Positions 11,369 to 25,100 of a stretch of 64,000 nt of DNA are shown here, piece by piece. The position numbers and the translations under genes were made by a program. Origin of the DNA: Strongyloides papillosus (taxonomy: Eukaryota; Nematoda; Chromadorea; Rhabditida; Strongyloididae); contig SRSI01000044.1 of the NCBI GenBank assembly GCA_005656395.1, forward strand, positions 186,001 through 250,000, written 5' to 3'. Below the pieces are notes generated by a model that did not search any database, was not told the DNA's origin, and saw only the letters and a list, made by a program, of their open reading frames with translations. How positions within the stretch are numbered: the first letter of the stretch is position 1; each line of letters starts with the position of its first letter.

Positions 11369-13884
11369 TTAGTAATCTGGGTTGATGAATGTAAATCCCT
11401 CAAATTCTGTCTGATCTAAGTTCATAAGGAATAATCTGTCAACGGGTGTTAGTTTCGGTTTTTCATGAGTAAATTCAGTATCAAAATTAGAGACATCTTC
11501 AGGTCCCTTCTAAAAGAAATAGAATTTATTATAATACTTGACTTATTTCATATGAAAATATAGGATTACGATACGTAAAATCTTGAAATTCTTTTCCGGT
11601 CATTTTATCAATGATAACCCAATTAGGTTCAGTTAGTGCAACACCATTTTGTGAAATTAGAGGGTTTATACATGCTGTTGAAGGAGTGTATGTCTACACA
11701 CAATATATAACATTAAGACACAAGACAATATCGAAAAAACAAAAAAAATAAGAAGTTAAAACTTACCAATTTTGGTTTGAAAGGTGGTTGAACCTGACGA
11801 TTTTCAATTTTTAACCAATCTATTCTTCTAAAAAATGCATGGTCTTTTATCTCACTTGCTTCATTCTCAGTTGAACCCAATCTTTTGTCAGGGGTTTTTT
11901 GTAATAAAGCTTTACACATTGAGACAGACTCTTTTGACATACTTTTGGGATAGCTTACACCATGTTCAGTTATTGCTGTAAATAATTCATCTTCATCCTC
12001 ACCATCAAATGGTGGCTGTCCAGCAAGCATCTCAAAAAGAAGGACACCATAAGCCCACCAATCGACTGATTTTCCATATGGCTGATATAATATTATTTCC
12101 GGTGCTATATAATCAGGTGTACCACAAAATGTTTTTGTTGTTTTATCACCAAAGATACCTTCTTTGCACATACCAAAATCTGTTATTTTTATATGTCCAT
12201 CCTTTTCTAGCATAACATTATCTAACTTTAAGTCGCGATATATAATTCCATGGTTGTGAAGATAAAAAAGTCCACAAGCTATTTCAGCAGCATAAAAACA
12301 AGCAACAGGCTCTTTAAATTTTCCCACTTGTTGAATTTGATACATTAAATCTCCTCCATTTACAAATTCCATGACAAAGTATAAACGGTCCATAGTTTGG
12401 AAACAAGAATGAAGTGCTACTAAAAATGGTGGTTTCTCAGGAAGAGATAAGACTCTTTTCTCTGTCATTGCGCACTCGATATCATCATCCTGTATAATAA
12501 CATCTTTTTTTAAAATCTTAATAGCATATAAAGATTTGGTAATTTTATGCTCCCCTAATAAAACTTTACCAAACGATCCTTTCCCAAGGACAGTTAAATA
12601 ATTAAAATCTGTTGCTTTAACAACGTCTAATGTAACTTGATGTTGTTGGATATATGATTGTTTTCTTTCATTTTCCCTCTCCTTTAAATCCTCCATCTTT
12701 TTACGAAGTCTTTCAACCTCTTTTTCACTTTCTGATGGTATTGGAATATTATAGTAGTCTCCTTCTTCCTTAAAAGATTATAAATTTTATTTTATTATTA
12801 TATTAACTTACGGAATTGAGTAATTTAAACCATCCGGAGGCAGATTCATCCATTAACTCACTAATTCCAAAAGATAAAGATCCCATAAAATCATTTCTGG
12901 AGGTACGATCCCAATCCCATACACCTATTGACAGACGTCTATCCTTATCACAGACATCTAATATATAGGTAAATTTTTCATCCCATTTGGGATTTAGAGT
13001 TGCTCTCCATGTCTTAGTTTTTTTCTTAGTTGTTTTTGTTCCATATTCAGGAATTAATTTAATTTTAACATAAGGATCAGATAGACCATTAGGATCCATT
13101 GGTATTAAATTTTTGGCTTCTTTAATGTGAACATATAGTACACTATCTTCAACTTTAATATCAAGAAGGATGCGTCCCCTCTTCTCAGTATGCTCAGTAC
13201 CGCACATATTTGGGACAAATTTAACACATTTACGATGTACATTAGAATCACATGATTGGCATTTCATACCTTGATGAAAAATTCCATATAATAATGATCC
13301 ACAATGATCACAAAATGTTGGAGATTGATAACTCTGTATTTTCCATTTATGAAGCTGTCTTGGGTCATCAGTATCAACTCCTTTATCAGCTCCTGGGCAA
13401 ATAAAATTAACAAATTCATGGCATCTTTTATGAACAACAAGTGTACATACTTGGCATTGAAAACCTTGTTTATTTAAACCCCATAAAAAATCTTTACAAT
13501 GTGAACAAAATGTTGGTTGTTTAAAAAATCTTGCTGTAAATTTATGAGCTTTCACCTCATGTACATCTTTTTGTCTTAAAGCACCTCTCCTAACAAATGC
13601 CTTCCCTTCAATTCTTTCAGCTATAAAATTAAATGACATTTAGCATATAAAGTAAAATATAAATATACATATATGGTTAAAAAGAGAGATAACTTACTAA
13701 AATGCTCTGAAAATTTGCGAAGTGCAAGAGATGGTTCAATAATGTCTAAACATGAATCATTATATTTTTCCTCATTCCTATCTAATAATAGGGAATCATT
13801 TTTAATATCATTATTATTTAGTGATGAATTATACCCTGTATCAGTTGATGATGATACATTGGAAACTGAATTAGATGAGTCCAT
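11369..13884 (-). CDS. pkc-2: Conventional (Ca2+/DAG-dependent) protein kinase C, main model
   Basis: Exons 13884-13698, 13620-12812, 12768-11767 and 11509-11369 join in phase to 712 residues. A Ser/Asn-rich N-terminus leads to the pseudosubstrate [10 protein letters not shown] (about 71-80), C1A and C1B zinc fingers with complete His/Cys sets (about 88-203), and a C2 domain with the Ca2+-binding Asp residues in [10 protein letters not shown] and VWDWD (about 210-315). The kinase domain shows [31 protein letters not shown] and the activation-loop [12 protein letters not shown]. The last exon supplies the V5 tail with turn motif LTPVD and hydrophobic motif [11 protein letters not shown]. The enzyme phosphorylates Ser/Thr after Ca2+ and diacylglycerol signals at membranes. 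An in-frame stop upstream of 13884 supports that start. Alternative terminal and first exons are listed separately. The npr-9-like gene begins 350 bp downstream. Confidence 0.95.
11529..11693 (-). CDS. pkc-2: Alternative last coding exon (second V5 tail) of pkc-2
   Basis: Directly after the kinase exon (donor at 11767/11766, phase 0) lies a second acceptor-preceded ORF of 54 residues ending in TAA at 11529-11531. Its stretch [12 protein letters not shown]...[11 protein letters not shown] aligns without gaps, over 27 positions, with [12 protein letters not shown]...[11 protein letters not shown] of the distal exon: same turn-motif Thr, same spacing, same FxxFT hydrophobic motif. Splicing to it would give a 720-residue isoform. 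Only 19 bases separate its stop from the next exon, too short for an intron, so the two tails look mutually exclusive. Vertebrate PKC-beta I/II and worm PKC-2 are known to vary at this end; equivalence is inference. Confidence 0.75.
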   Translation of the reverse strand, partial: TYTPSTACINPLISQNGVALTEPNWVIIDKMTGKEFQDFTYRNPIFSYEISQVL

Positions 13885-14159
13885 AATATTTAACTAAAAT
13901 AATAATAGACTATAAAACTCAATATATAACATGGTTTAGTAAAATACTATGATAAGTCCTATACTTTGCATACTAAAACAATTGATAGATTCGAAACTAA
14001 AATATGTAATTTAGCCAATATGTATATAAGCTTAGCAGAAGTGTGATGTTTGAAAATAAAATGATTCAAAATAACATTTCATCTCCATTTTATTGTACTC
14101 AAGTAAGTACCCTTAGGAATAATTGAATCATCTCTCTTTAACCATAACTTTTTACATAC

Positions 14160-14340
14160 CTAATTTAGGCCTTATTTCATCAACAATAGCAGCTCCTAAA
14201 AAAGGCGTTGATGATAATATTGCTTCTTCATCTATAAAAAGTTTGTGAAAAATTATTTTTAATTATTACAACTTACGAATAGTAGGGTTTGTTAATAAAC
14301 GAATTACTGTATTATGTCGTCTTGTTCTCCTTATACTCAT
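14160..14340 (-). CDS. pkc-2: Alternative first coding exons of pkc-2
   Basis: Two short exons upstream of the main start: 14340-14277 begins MSIRRTRRHNTV and ends GTAAGT in phase 1; 14231-14160 continues EEAILSSTPFLGAAIVDEI and ends GTATGT, again phase 1. The shared C1 exon (acceptor at 13621/13622) needs exactly a phase-1 partner, so this pair can replace the 13884-13698 exon and yield ...[14 protein letters not shown]. The intron between them is 45 bases. The basic start and the later hydrophobic segment differ entirely from the Ser/Asn-rich alternative N-terminus, suggesting two promoters with different localisation signals (inference). A separate small gene is the other reading, but the phase match argues against it. 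Confidence 0.65.
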
Positions 14341-17300
14341 TGCCTGAATTGAAAAATAAAAGTTGAAGAATTATTACATTTTATGATTTAAATTTCATCG
14401 ATAATTTAATATCATTTCTTCTTCTTTTTATACTATTTTATTTCAATTTGTACATTAAAAATTATATACCCTACTTCATAGATCATGCTAATATATTTTA
14501 AAATGCCTTTCCGACAAAAGCATCTTAAAATATTTTACATAATATTTTTTGAAAGGGATATACACACACAACAAGAAATTTAAAACGCAAAAGAATATAT
14601 TATTATTACATAAATAAGATTTATATTTAATACTAAAAATATCCAAATTTTTATGGTTAATAATAAAATTTAGTAAAAGTTTATTCTCATTACTTATTTT
14701 GGCCCATATATAATGAATAATATATCGTGAAATAATAAAAACCTTTGATATAGAGACTGAATGTAAGATTGTCCAATAAATGTAATGAAAATAATCTTGA
14801 TTAAAATAAACAAAAATAACTATAAAAAAGGTTGATTTATCAAAAAAATCTCATGGGAAAAATTATACTTTATTTATAATACATTCAATCATACATTTAC
14901 TTACAAACAAATAATATTCTCTATATTTTTAAAATACTTTTTGAAATCTGTTTTAGATGTATGAATGAAAAAAATTTATAAAAATGAATATATATATTTA
15001 TTGCATCAATTATGCATTTTTTAATTTTATCGTATTATCATGCATTTAATATACTAAAATGGTAGAAAAGTTTTTAATCATAGAAGTCATATTTTCAGAT
15101 GAAAAAATTTAATTAACTATGTGAAAATTTATTTTTTCTTCCTTGATATTTGATTTAATCTTAAATAATTAATTAACTGATTCTTTTAATTTCATATAAA
15201 TATTTTTAGTAAAATAACTATTATAATAGTTTTCTTTTAACCTTATACAATATCTATTTATATTTAATTTTTTTAAGATAATTGAATATGCATGTATATC
15301 AAAGAGTAAAGAGAATTGTTTTGAAGAAAAAGGACTAAAATATTAGTGACTAAAAATAATTAAAAATTACTTATAAAAAGAACGAAGTAGACAAATTTTA
15401 ATACTATTATCCGTTGTTAAAGACTTTTTCTTCCATCATCCTTATATTTTTTTAATTAAGAATATGATATAACATAAAAATATATTTATATATATATTAA
15501 AATATCAAAATACGACGAATGGATTGATAAATATATAAATTATGTATTTATTAATTTTAACTTAAAACATTTCTTTAAAAAATTTTAAGATATCTCGTCA
15601 TTATGATAAATCACTAAGATTTTTTAATAGGTGCTATGAGAAATATATCAAGGTATATTGTCACAAATGATTATACTGACAATGTGGGAAAATTTTCGAA
15701 AAAAATTTACAGTTGGGTGGACGATTATATGTTTAGAAAATTTAATAGTTTTAAAAATTATTTTTAGTTGTACTTTATTAATACTACTTCATATATATTT
15801 AGATTTTATGCTTATAGATAAAGTTTAATAAAATTTATTAAATTTGTTAAGTTTTTTAGTATATATCAAAAATACAGCAAAATATGCTTATATTTTTCAT
15901 TTACATAAATGACAATATACTTTATTTAGAAGTACTTTTAAAAGATTTTCTCATCCTCCCATAACATAAATTTTGTGATGGATTTTAAAAATTTTATAGT
16001 AAATTATTATTAACTTCATAAATAATATAAATGCTTAATTCGATTTGTTTTCTCGAAGTTAATAGTATCTTTTCCTCTTAATTTTTATAAATAATTTACG
16101 TTTCTAAAATTTTTTTTTGAAATATAAATAAAATATATATCAATAAATCTTTTAAAATAAAAAAATACTGGAAATGAAGATTTTTTTTGAGCGCTGAAAT
16201 TGAATGCTGATTGTTAGTTAAAAATTAATGTACTTTATTCAATCAGATGCTTTTTAGGATAAATGTAAAAATACAATTCATCTTTTATTTGGATTTGATT
16301 AAAAAAAGAAAACTTTAAATTTTTGACATACAATTTAAATTTGTTTAATGAAAAACAACGAATTTAAAATTATAACTTAATTTTACAAATTTTAGATACA
16401 CGGCATTATTGAGCTATTTTAAACTATAGGCAAATCCAAATAATTTATAAAAAAAATATATGAATCTCTATGGCATCAATGAAAACTTTTAATAATGGCA
16501 AAGATTAATATTAAAAAGGCAATTATACTAAAATTTAATGATGATATTATAAATTAATTATTATATAAAACTTTTTATTTGTAGTGTATAGAAAATTTTC
16601 TCTAAAAAAATGCTCTCGAAAAACAAAAAAGAAACAATTTTTAACTATCAATTTATCATAATAGAATGGAAACTAAAGAAAGGGATACTTTTAATTCTAA
16701 AACATATATCAAAATTAAAGCCATATATATTTTGAATAAATCACTTTTAACTAAAAAAGTGCAAATATAAATATAAAATTTTTTAATGGTTTGAATTCCA
16801 TAATAAAAGAGTTTAAAATAATGTAAATAGATGATAAATTTACTTGTTAAAACAATCATAAGAGACAAAGTAAATTTTATTTAAATTATAATATATCTAA
16901 AATAGAAGGAATTCATAATAATATATCACCTTAAATATTTGTTGAAGTAAAGGAGAAAAAAAATATTTTAATCTAAATTTCACTTAATTCTTAATTGAAT
17001 CTGGAACAAAGAAAAAATATCAAAACAAAGTGGTAAGCTAAATTTGTCAGATAAAAATAGCAATTTAAATTGTTTTTTTATTATAAATTAACTTTACTTC
17101 TAAAAAATACTTCATAAAAAACTATAAATTGAAATTAAATTTCTTCCATTATTTTTTTATTTACTAACCAAGTTTTTTTTCAAAGGTATTAAAAAATAAG
17201 ATAGCTAAAAAATTTGAAATCTCATTATATGATTTTTTCCTTTTTTTTGCTATGCTAATTTTAGAAAAACAAACAGTTTCTGATAGTAAATAATTGCATG

Positions 17301-20300
17301 TCTAGTCCAAGGAAGGATAAATTGAATGTGCTAAACAAAAAAATTCGTAATATGAAATATTTAAATGTTTCTGAATTAACCAATACATTTAAGACTTGTT
17401 AAACTTCTATAGTTGGTACTTATCTATTAATAAGATGCCAATTTATGTTTAAAACTACAAAGTAACGTAAAAATTTATCTATTTATTTATGTTATCACAA
17501 ATTTTTAAATTCACTTGGAGTTTTGTGTTAAAAAATGAAATATAATAAACTTCTTGCCATTTTAATAAAAAAATTCATCCAACTATGATTTTTGAAGGAG
17601 CAATATCGTAGTAAGAGAAAAAATGACAGGATATAAAATTATAGCCCCTCATTTAAATATAAGTATCAAAAAGTTGTATGAAATTATTTTTTTTATTAAA
17701 ATTCAAAAATATCAATCAAATTATATAAGTAATAATTTCCTAGAAAAATGTTTTATCTTTTGATATTAGAATTGGAAAATTTTGTTGGTATATAATGAAC
17801 ATATAAAATATAAAAGGATGGCAATAAGTAAACTTAAAAATGTTAATTAGGAATTACTTTCAAAAGAAGTAAAATGATATATATGTACGTAATTAAACAA
17901 AATTATACTTTTAAATTACCAATTTTCACAACTCATTTTGTTTAAATATCTCTCCGATAATTAAAATATTCTAAGATATCTATATTATTTGTAAATTTAA
18001 AAAAAAACTTATTAAATATTTCTAGAAAAATTTAATAAATCATTTAAAGATTCAAAAATTTAAATTTCAATAGTATATAGATGGAAACATATAATGTAAA
18101 CCAACAATTCATAGATATGTGTATTGTTGATTGAAAATTTATGAATCACAAGATGAATAATTTGTAAATTATTCGGTTAGAAAGTGTAAACATTAAAATT
18201 TTAAATAATATATCATTAACATTAATTATTGTGAGTTCAATGGCATCAAAGAACGATTTTTTTGTATCACAATAATAGTAAATTTTACCAACATTTTGTG
18301 TCAAAACTTTCAAAGTACTATTTAAATATTCAATTAAGGAAGTAGCAAGATGACTGTTGAATTTTAATAATTACTCAGTGAAAATGTATAATATAGAATG
18401 CAGTTAACGTACTCTAGTTTTAGAATTTGCAGAAAAAAAACCAAAAAGAAAAACTTTTAGAGGTATATTTTTAGGCGTTTATTTTAATGTATCAATGTCA
18501 CAAACAGTGAGTGTGATAGAAAAAAATTTTTTTTGTCAAAAAAAAAACAGAATGATGTAATTTTTTCCTTTATTTAAATAATTTTAGAAAAAAATAATAT
18601 TTTTACAGTCATCATTTTCATTTCCTGTTTATTAAAATCAAAAGTTTATTGTTAATATTAATACTTTTTAATTTCTTACTATAAGATAAATATTTTTGAT
18701 AATTTTCTTCGAATTTGTAAATTTATACGATGCAGAGAAAATAATATTTTTTTTAAAATTTAAAAAAAAATTATTTCTAATATAAAAGATAATCGAAATA
18801 TTGTATTATTCAAAAGAAGAATAGTTTTAATAAATAATTTAATAAAAGAAAAAGAAACAATGATAACAAAAGAAAACTATTTATTTTTAAAATTTCTTAT
18901 ATCATTGGTTATAATAATTTAAAATTCAAAGAAAAAAATAAAGTAGTTTTTATACCTTTAATGAAATAAGTTTTACATAATAATTCTGAAATATTTTATA
19001 AAAAGACAATTTACATACTCTATTATTTGTTTATCATTCCTCTAAAGTAAAATAATATTATTTATGTATAAGTAGGATGTTTAAATTTTATTCAATCTGT
19101 TTTTGTTTAATGAATTCTTAAACTTTTAAAGTGTTTTTACTGATAATATATTTGAAAGCTTTAGTTTTTAAATAAATTAGATCATTATCTACAAAAAACA
19201 ATCCTGTTTGGAAAAGAATTGTACAGATATATATTGCATATTTATAACAATAATTTTTATTTTGCGGGACGTTAGTAATATTTTTATATTCATAGCATGC
19301 CGTTCTACATTGCTAAAATTATAAAACGTTATTTGTTAAAATTTTTATTATTTATAATAAAATATCTATTTAAAGATAAAATGTCTTTTTATCTCTAATA
19401 GACAAAATTACGGTGTATTGGAAACTAAATGTATCAATAAATAATAATTATTTGTAAATTTATAGGTTCAATTATATATTTAGGGAAGTAATAATGAAGG
19501 AAAACATATCTTAGATTTCTTTACCTCTATTGAAAGAAAATATGAATACTTTTTGTCTAACTTTGAATAAAATTAGTAACAATAGATTAGGTTACGCACT
19601 TTAAAAATGTCCGTTTTTTTATGTTTTCATAGAACGATTAAAAAAGGATTCATGAATTAAAATTTTAAATTCAGGGATTTATTAAAAGAACTTGATTTAA
19701 TGAAGTCAAAATGAAAATTTTTGAAATGTGATACCCAAAAAACAACAGCGTTTATAATTTTTTACAACATTTCTTCAAAAAATTGAAGATTTATATGAAA
19801 TAATAGTAAAAAATTCCGTGGAACCAACTTTATATTATTGATAATTAAAGTTAACATTTAAAATTTTCTCATAACATAGAACGTTTAGCATCAAAATATT
19901 GGAAACATTTTAATGACAAATATTATTTTTGTTTTTTTTTATGAATTGTTTTAAAAACTTCTTACATCTCGAGAAATACTAATTGAAATCTTCAGCAATT
20001 AGTCTAATCGATTAATCATGAACGTATACATCAGATTCTTTCAATAACATAATAATTATATTGTTAAAATCTTCATGAAACAATAAAATAAATAATTTTT
20101 TTCTTTATATCAATTTTATAAAAAGCAAAAAAATTTATATTACAAAATAGAATCTTTAGAAACTCATAGAACTAGATAAATTGATAGAGCATTAAGTTTC
20201 ACGCTGAAATTATCAATATTAACTTTTATGTTGTAAAACCTGTTGAGACAGTAGTAAAAAAAACACTTTAATTTTGTTGTTTTTTTTTTAATTTACAACA

Positions 20301-20699
20301 AAAATTGTTATTCATATTTCATTTAATAAATGTCAGAATCACTGAGAATTTGTTCTATTCAATAGATCACGAAGTTTTTCATCAAAATCAATCAATATCC
20401 TAATAGTTGTAGTGTTAAAATCTTGAAAAATACATTGAAGATTAATCAAAATTTTACATATTTTTAATTATAATTGAAGAATAGCTTCATATCTATAGAA
20501 ATAATCGAATTAAAAGGAAATCAGTAGACAAAGCTTAAAGAAATGCCTAAAGAAGTTCAAAGAATTAACTATTTTCAATATAGAATTTATTGAAAACAAT
20601 AAAAATAGTCAAGTACTTAAATTTTGTATTGTATAAAGTGAAAAAATGATTTTAAGCGGATTAAGTGATTTTAGCTCAAGCTAGTAAAAAATGTGAATC
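14341..20699. other. Gene-poor AT-rich stretch
   Basis: About 6.4 kb with long A/T runs and no exon-like segment on either strand that I can support. Short ORFs here, such as 16656-16868 on the minus strand, are low-complexity translations of AT-rich DNA. It may hold the distal pkc-2 promoter. Confidence 0.5.
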
Positions 20700-21800
20700 G
20701 TTGGTTTATAAAATGTTAGTGTAGTTAACGTTAAAAACAATGTCGACTGGAATACGATATTTGAAGCTCCTAAGATTGATTGTGTAAAAAGTTTTGGAAA
20801 GATCTCACGTCGTGAAACTTTAGAAAATGAATTTATAGCTTTTAGAAATGTAATTAATAATTAAAAAGCATCTCAAAAAACCAACCTCCACTACAATTAT
20901 AAGGAGATATAAATGAAATAAAGGATGTCGATATGTCTACAGACACATAATATTGTGAAGAAGTGCATTCAGAAGTTAAAGTCTAAATACTAATCATAAA
21001 TACCAATTGTTTTAAGTCTTCTAATGTCTACAACAACGTCTTCATAAATATTTACTATATTTTATTGTTTGTTTATGTAGAATCTCGATATTTATTGTAT
21101 CTCATATTGGCCACGAAATTTCTGCTTTACTATTGCTAGTTTTATTTTTTTGCCACTAATATTTGTAGCATTGTGTCATTGTAATTTTACTAACTTTTGG
21201 TAAAATATTACGATGAGGCTGCGTACTCCACTTTTTATTGCTTTCAAAACTTTTTATACTTGTAATAAATGGATAAATAAAGCGGAGCTTTAATAAACTC
21301 ATCTACTTTGTAAGTAAAAAAACGTAATAATTAAATTTTGGACTTAGTAGACAATCTGTTTAAGTATAGGGATATCTAAGGACTCCTGCTACAGGACAGG
21401 TTTCAAGAATCGAATCTTCCCACGTGGTACAGATACCACTATTTAGTATGTTTTTACAATAAGTTGAGTTCCTAGACTCTTAGGAAGGGTAGTAGGTAGG
21501 ACCTGCCTATAGGGTAGAATTCTACAAGTGTCGTTGTTGCAAATAGTTCGGAAACCATTTTCGGTGCCGTAAAGCCTGTAGATGAAACATAATGACGAGT
21601 TAAGAAGGTTAAGTTAATTGATGAAATACTAAATTATTTGCTCATAGAAAAAGGATATCAGATTCTAAAATGAAAATCAACTCAAGAACTAGTAGATAAT
21701 AATGATATTGTTTACTAATATGTACTTCCTGAAAATTTGAAAGTAGGATTACTAAAAATGCTTATATTATAAGAAGAGGAATTAGTTAGAAGATTCTAAT
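20700..21800 (+). pseudogene. Decayed, possibly retroelement-derived patch
   Basis: Base composition shifts to more GC between about 20.7 and 21.8 kb, most clearly at 21360-21600. Translation gives short, stop-interrupted pieces. Near 21527 there is YKCRCCK, a stop, then FGNHFRC, which loosely resembles a Gag CCHC zinc knuckle. Near 21725 LPENLKVGLLKML resembles the segment before the integrase zinc finger of LTR elements, though the His residues are missing. No LTRs or terminal repeats were found. It is best read as an old insertion broken by many stops; a long-dead host gene is the alternative. Confidence 0.3.
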
Positions 21801-22131
21801 GACTAATTCTACTTATATAATATTTCGAAAAGAACAGTTTTAAAGAAACAAACTACATTATTTAATTGTTTTTCAAGAATTTAATATTTTATTTCTTTAA
21901 TTGACGACGAATTTTAATGTAGAACTTCATTTTATATCCAATGAAATTATTTTCATTAAATTCTATTGACATATTCGTGATATTCTGACAGTTATTTCAT
22001 GAAATGTGAGCTATTTATAAAGAAATTAAAAAAAAGGGTTTCTTACCATCGTTCTTTTAATTACATAAAATTGTAAAAATATTATATATAAATCAAAAAA
22101 AATATTCTACTTAATATATTTTGCTAAAAAC

Positions 22132-25100
22132 TTATGATATATGGCACATTGAAGTATGCTTCTTATCTTTCGAATTTTCTTGTACTTCTTCGGGTATTGC
22201 GTAACGGTGATTTGATATAAAACTATTCGGACGTAGGAGACGTTTCATTATACTTTTCATTAAATAAACATCACAACGATTATCGATTTTCTCATTCTCA
22301 TACTCATAAAATCGTGCCAAATTAATTGGTGTTTCATGAATATTAAAATCCTTACAAAATAACCTATATGCATCATTTAATAACTCATCGCAGTCCAAAA
22401 TATTTGTTATTCGAACTTCAGGATGGTGTTCACTAAGGTATCCTAAAACTTCAAGTAACTCAATAAGTAATTGACGGTGTTCTGGTTGTTTGATAACACC
22501 TAACATGGCTTCAATTTTATAGGCAAATGTCAGTTCTGAATGTGTAAAAACTTTTAATGTTGGGTATTGTGTTAATTTTTCTCCAGCAATAATAAGGCCA
22601 CCTTCACATTTCTCCAATAACATCCAAACATAGTCAAAAACTTTTGGTGATATCATATTTAATGAACTTGTCAATGTTCTCCTTTCCCATCTTGGAAGGA
22701 GTCTCCAATTTTTTTTAGTCATCAAGGCACAAACAAACTCTTTAATAATTGTTGGTGGTAAATCAAATATTGTTATTTTACTATCTATATGACCAAGGTA
22801 TGCTTCAATATCACCATAATCCAATGAATGACCATTTTGAATGTAATTAAGGAGAATTTTGATGGCATCTTTTAGCCATGCTAGACGGATAGTTAAAACT
22901 TCTGTAAAGGCTGTTGGAACGAGTTCAATTAAATCAGAACACGATATAATTAATTCTTGGTATAAGACAAATAATGCTGGATTTGCATTTTTACATTTTT
23001 CGTAAAGTTGTGTGACGATCTCAGCAGGAGTCTTTGGGACATTAATTATATCTTCAGATTCATAATCAACTCCAATACTTACTTGTTTACCTCTAACTAA
23101 AATATTCGTAATACCAGGAGCTAAGTTATTAATTGTTTTCTTTAGAATTGAAGCTGTTATTCTAATAACATACCAATCACCAAGTGTACATGATATCTCA
23201 TAAGCCTTTTCAAAATAACTTTTTAAAGGTTCTCCACCAATATAATGATCTTCACCATAATTTTTTCTAATAGCACATAATGAAAATGTTGCCATTCTAA
23301 TATTACTCTCATCTGTTGATGTAGCATACTTAACTAATTCATCATATGTTAAATTATCAACTTCAGATGGTAAGATATATTTAATCACTTTTTCAGTTAT
23401 ACATGGTCTACTAGAATCTTTTTTGGTTAATGCTTCACTAACTTGAATTTCTTTAACGATATCAACTGTAAAATCAACATTTTCTGGAGTAACAAAATCA
23501 ATATGTTCAACACATCCAGTGTTTATTAATTGATGAATCCTTCCAACACGTACACGAACACCATTCATATGACCATTCTTCAAACAAACAAGGAGATTTA
23601 ACATATTATTAAAAAATTGTCCCAATACATTGTCATCTCTTAATAATAAACAAAATGTTGGTCTTCCTGTTAATTTCCATCTTTTGGCCACAAAATCGAT
23701 TTCTCTCTTAATATCATTAATAATGACTGTTGGATCGCAATTAACATAAAAATCTTTACTCTCGAAAATCAATGGATAGCATAATATTGTTTCACCAAAA
23801 AATCTAAAAATCTTGCAAGTATTCAACGAACCAAATGGTCTAGAAGGGCGACCACCTAAGTTTAATTTTTTACTCTTCCCGAGATGATTAAATACCTCAA
23901 CCATCCTCCAAGATGGCCATATTTGAACAGGTTCAATTTCATGAGGTGTCTGAGTTGTTATACCGTATGTTGCTAATAACATTTGTAATTTTGTTGACTC
24001 TGATATAAGGGCAATCTGAACAACGGGATCACCATTCATACTACCTCTGAAAGCTGAGTGCCTTAAGGAGATTGTTGGTCTCTGTCCAGCTGGTAAATGT
24101 CTATAAATAGGATCTAAATCACTCGAATGTATAATATTTTCTTTAAGCATATATGCTATGAGATAGATACAATTACTCCATAAATGATGGCCTTCTTCGA
24201 CGGGACTGATAGGATAATAATCCTGACTACCAGGAGAGTGCTTTTCATCATTATATGATTCTTCTTCAAGATAGTAACATTCAGGTAGAATCATAAAACC
24301 TTCTCTAAAATCACCTGGAACTAGTAGACATTCTAATTTTTCCCAATACTTCTCACTCATTTTCTTATCACCCTTCATAAGATATGTTAGGTATAGATAG
24401 GCAAAAAATACAGGAAATTGGCATTCTACTTTATCAAATTTTGATGTTTCATTTTCTTTGTAAAATTTTCTTGTTTTATTCTCAACTTCCGTTTTGTACC
24501 CATCTCTGAAATATCTTTTAAGACCAAATTTCCCCTCCAAATGTTTAGAACATTTGTTTATTGTTTTATCGAATAGTCCTGGAGAATGTGTTGCAAATGC
24601 CGGCCAACCAACTGTTGCAATTAAAGCTGCATCTGTATTCTAAAAAATAAATTAATTAATCTTCACTATAATTAACGTTATAACTACCTTTGAATTAGAT
24701 TCTCTTGGTAAGATAGTTTCAAATGTTGTTCTATTTCTATTGTGACCATCAATATCAACATATATAACAGAAGATGAGGAACCACTAGTACCAAAAATAT
24801 TAAATCCATTAATTGATTCTAAAGCACTCTTAACCATACCTAAACTTGAAGCATGTATTTCAGTTGTTCCATTATTATATCTTGTACCTCTTTCCCACAT
24901 CCCGTAATCTGGGGTTCTATATGATCTTTCGATATAAAAAACTAGATTTTGAACAAATGCTACCTCGTGATTTGTATAGATAATCTGAACACCAGCAGCT
25001 GTCATTTCAACAAGTGCAAGAATATATAATGCTACAAGATCCATTTGAAGATGTTCAAATTCCTCACTTATTGGATCACCAGTTTTAAGATCAAAACGTG

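Noticed and set aside
16656..16868. 70-residue minus-strand ORF in the gene desert
   Set aside because: Leu/Ile/Tyr/Phe low-complexity translation typical of AT-rich DNA.
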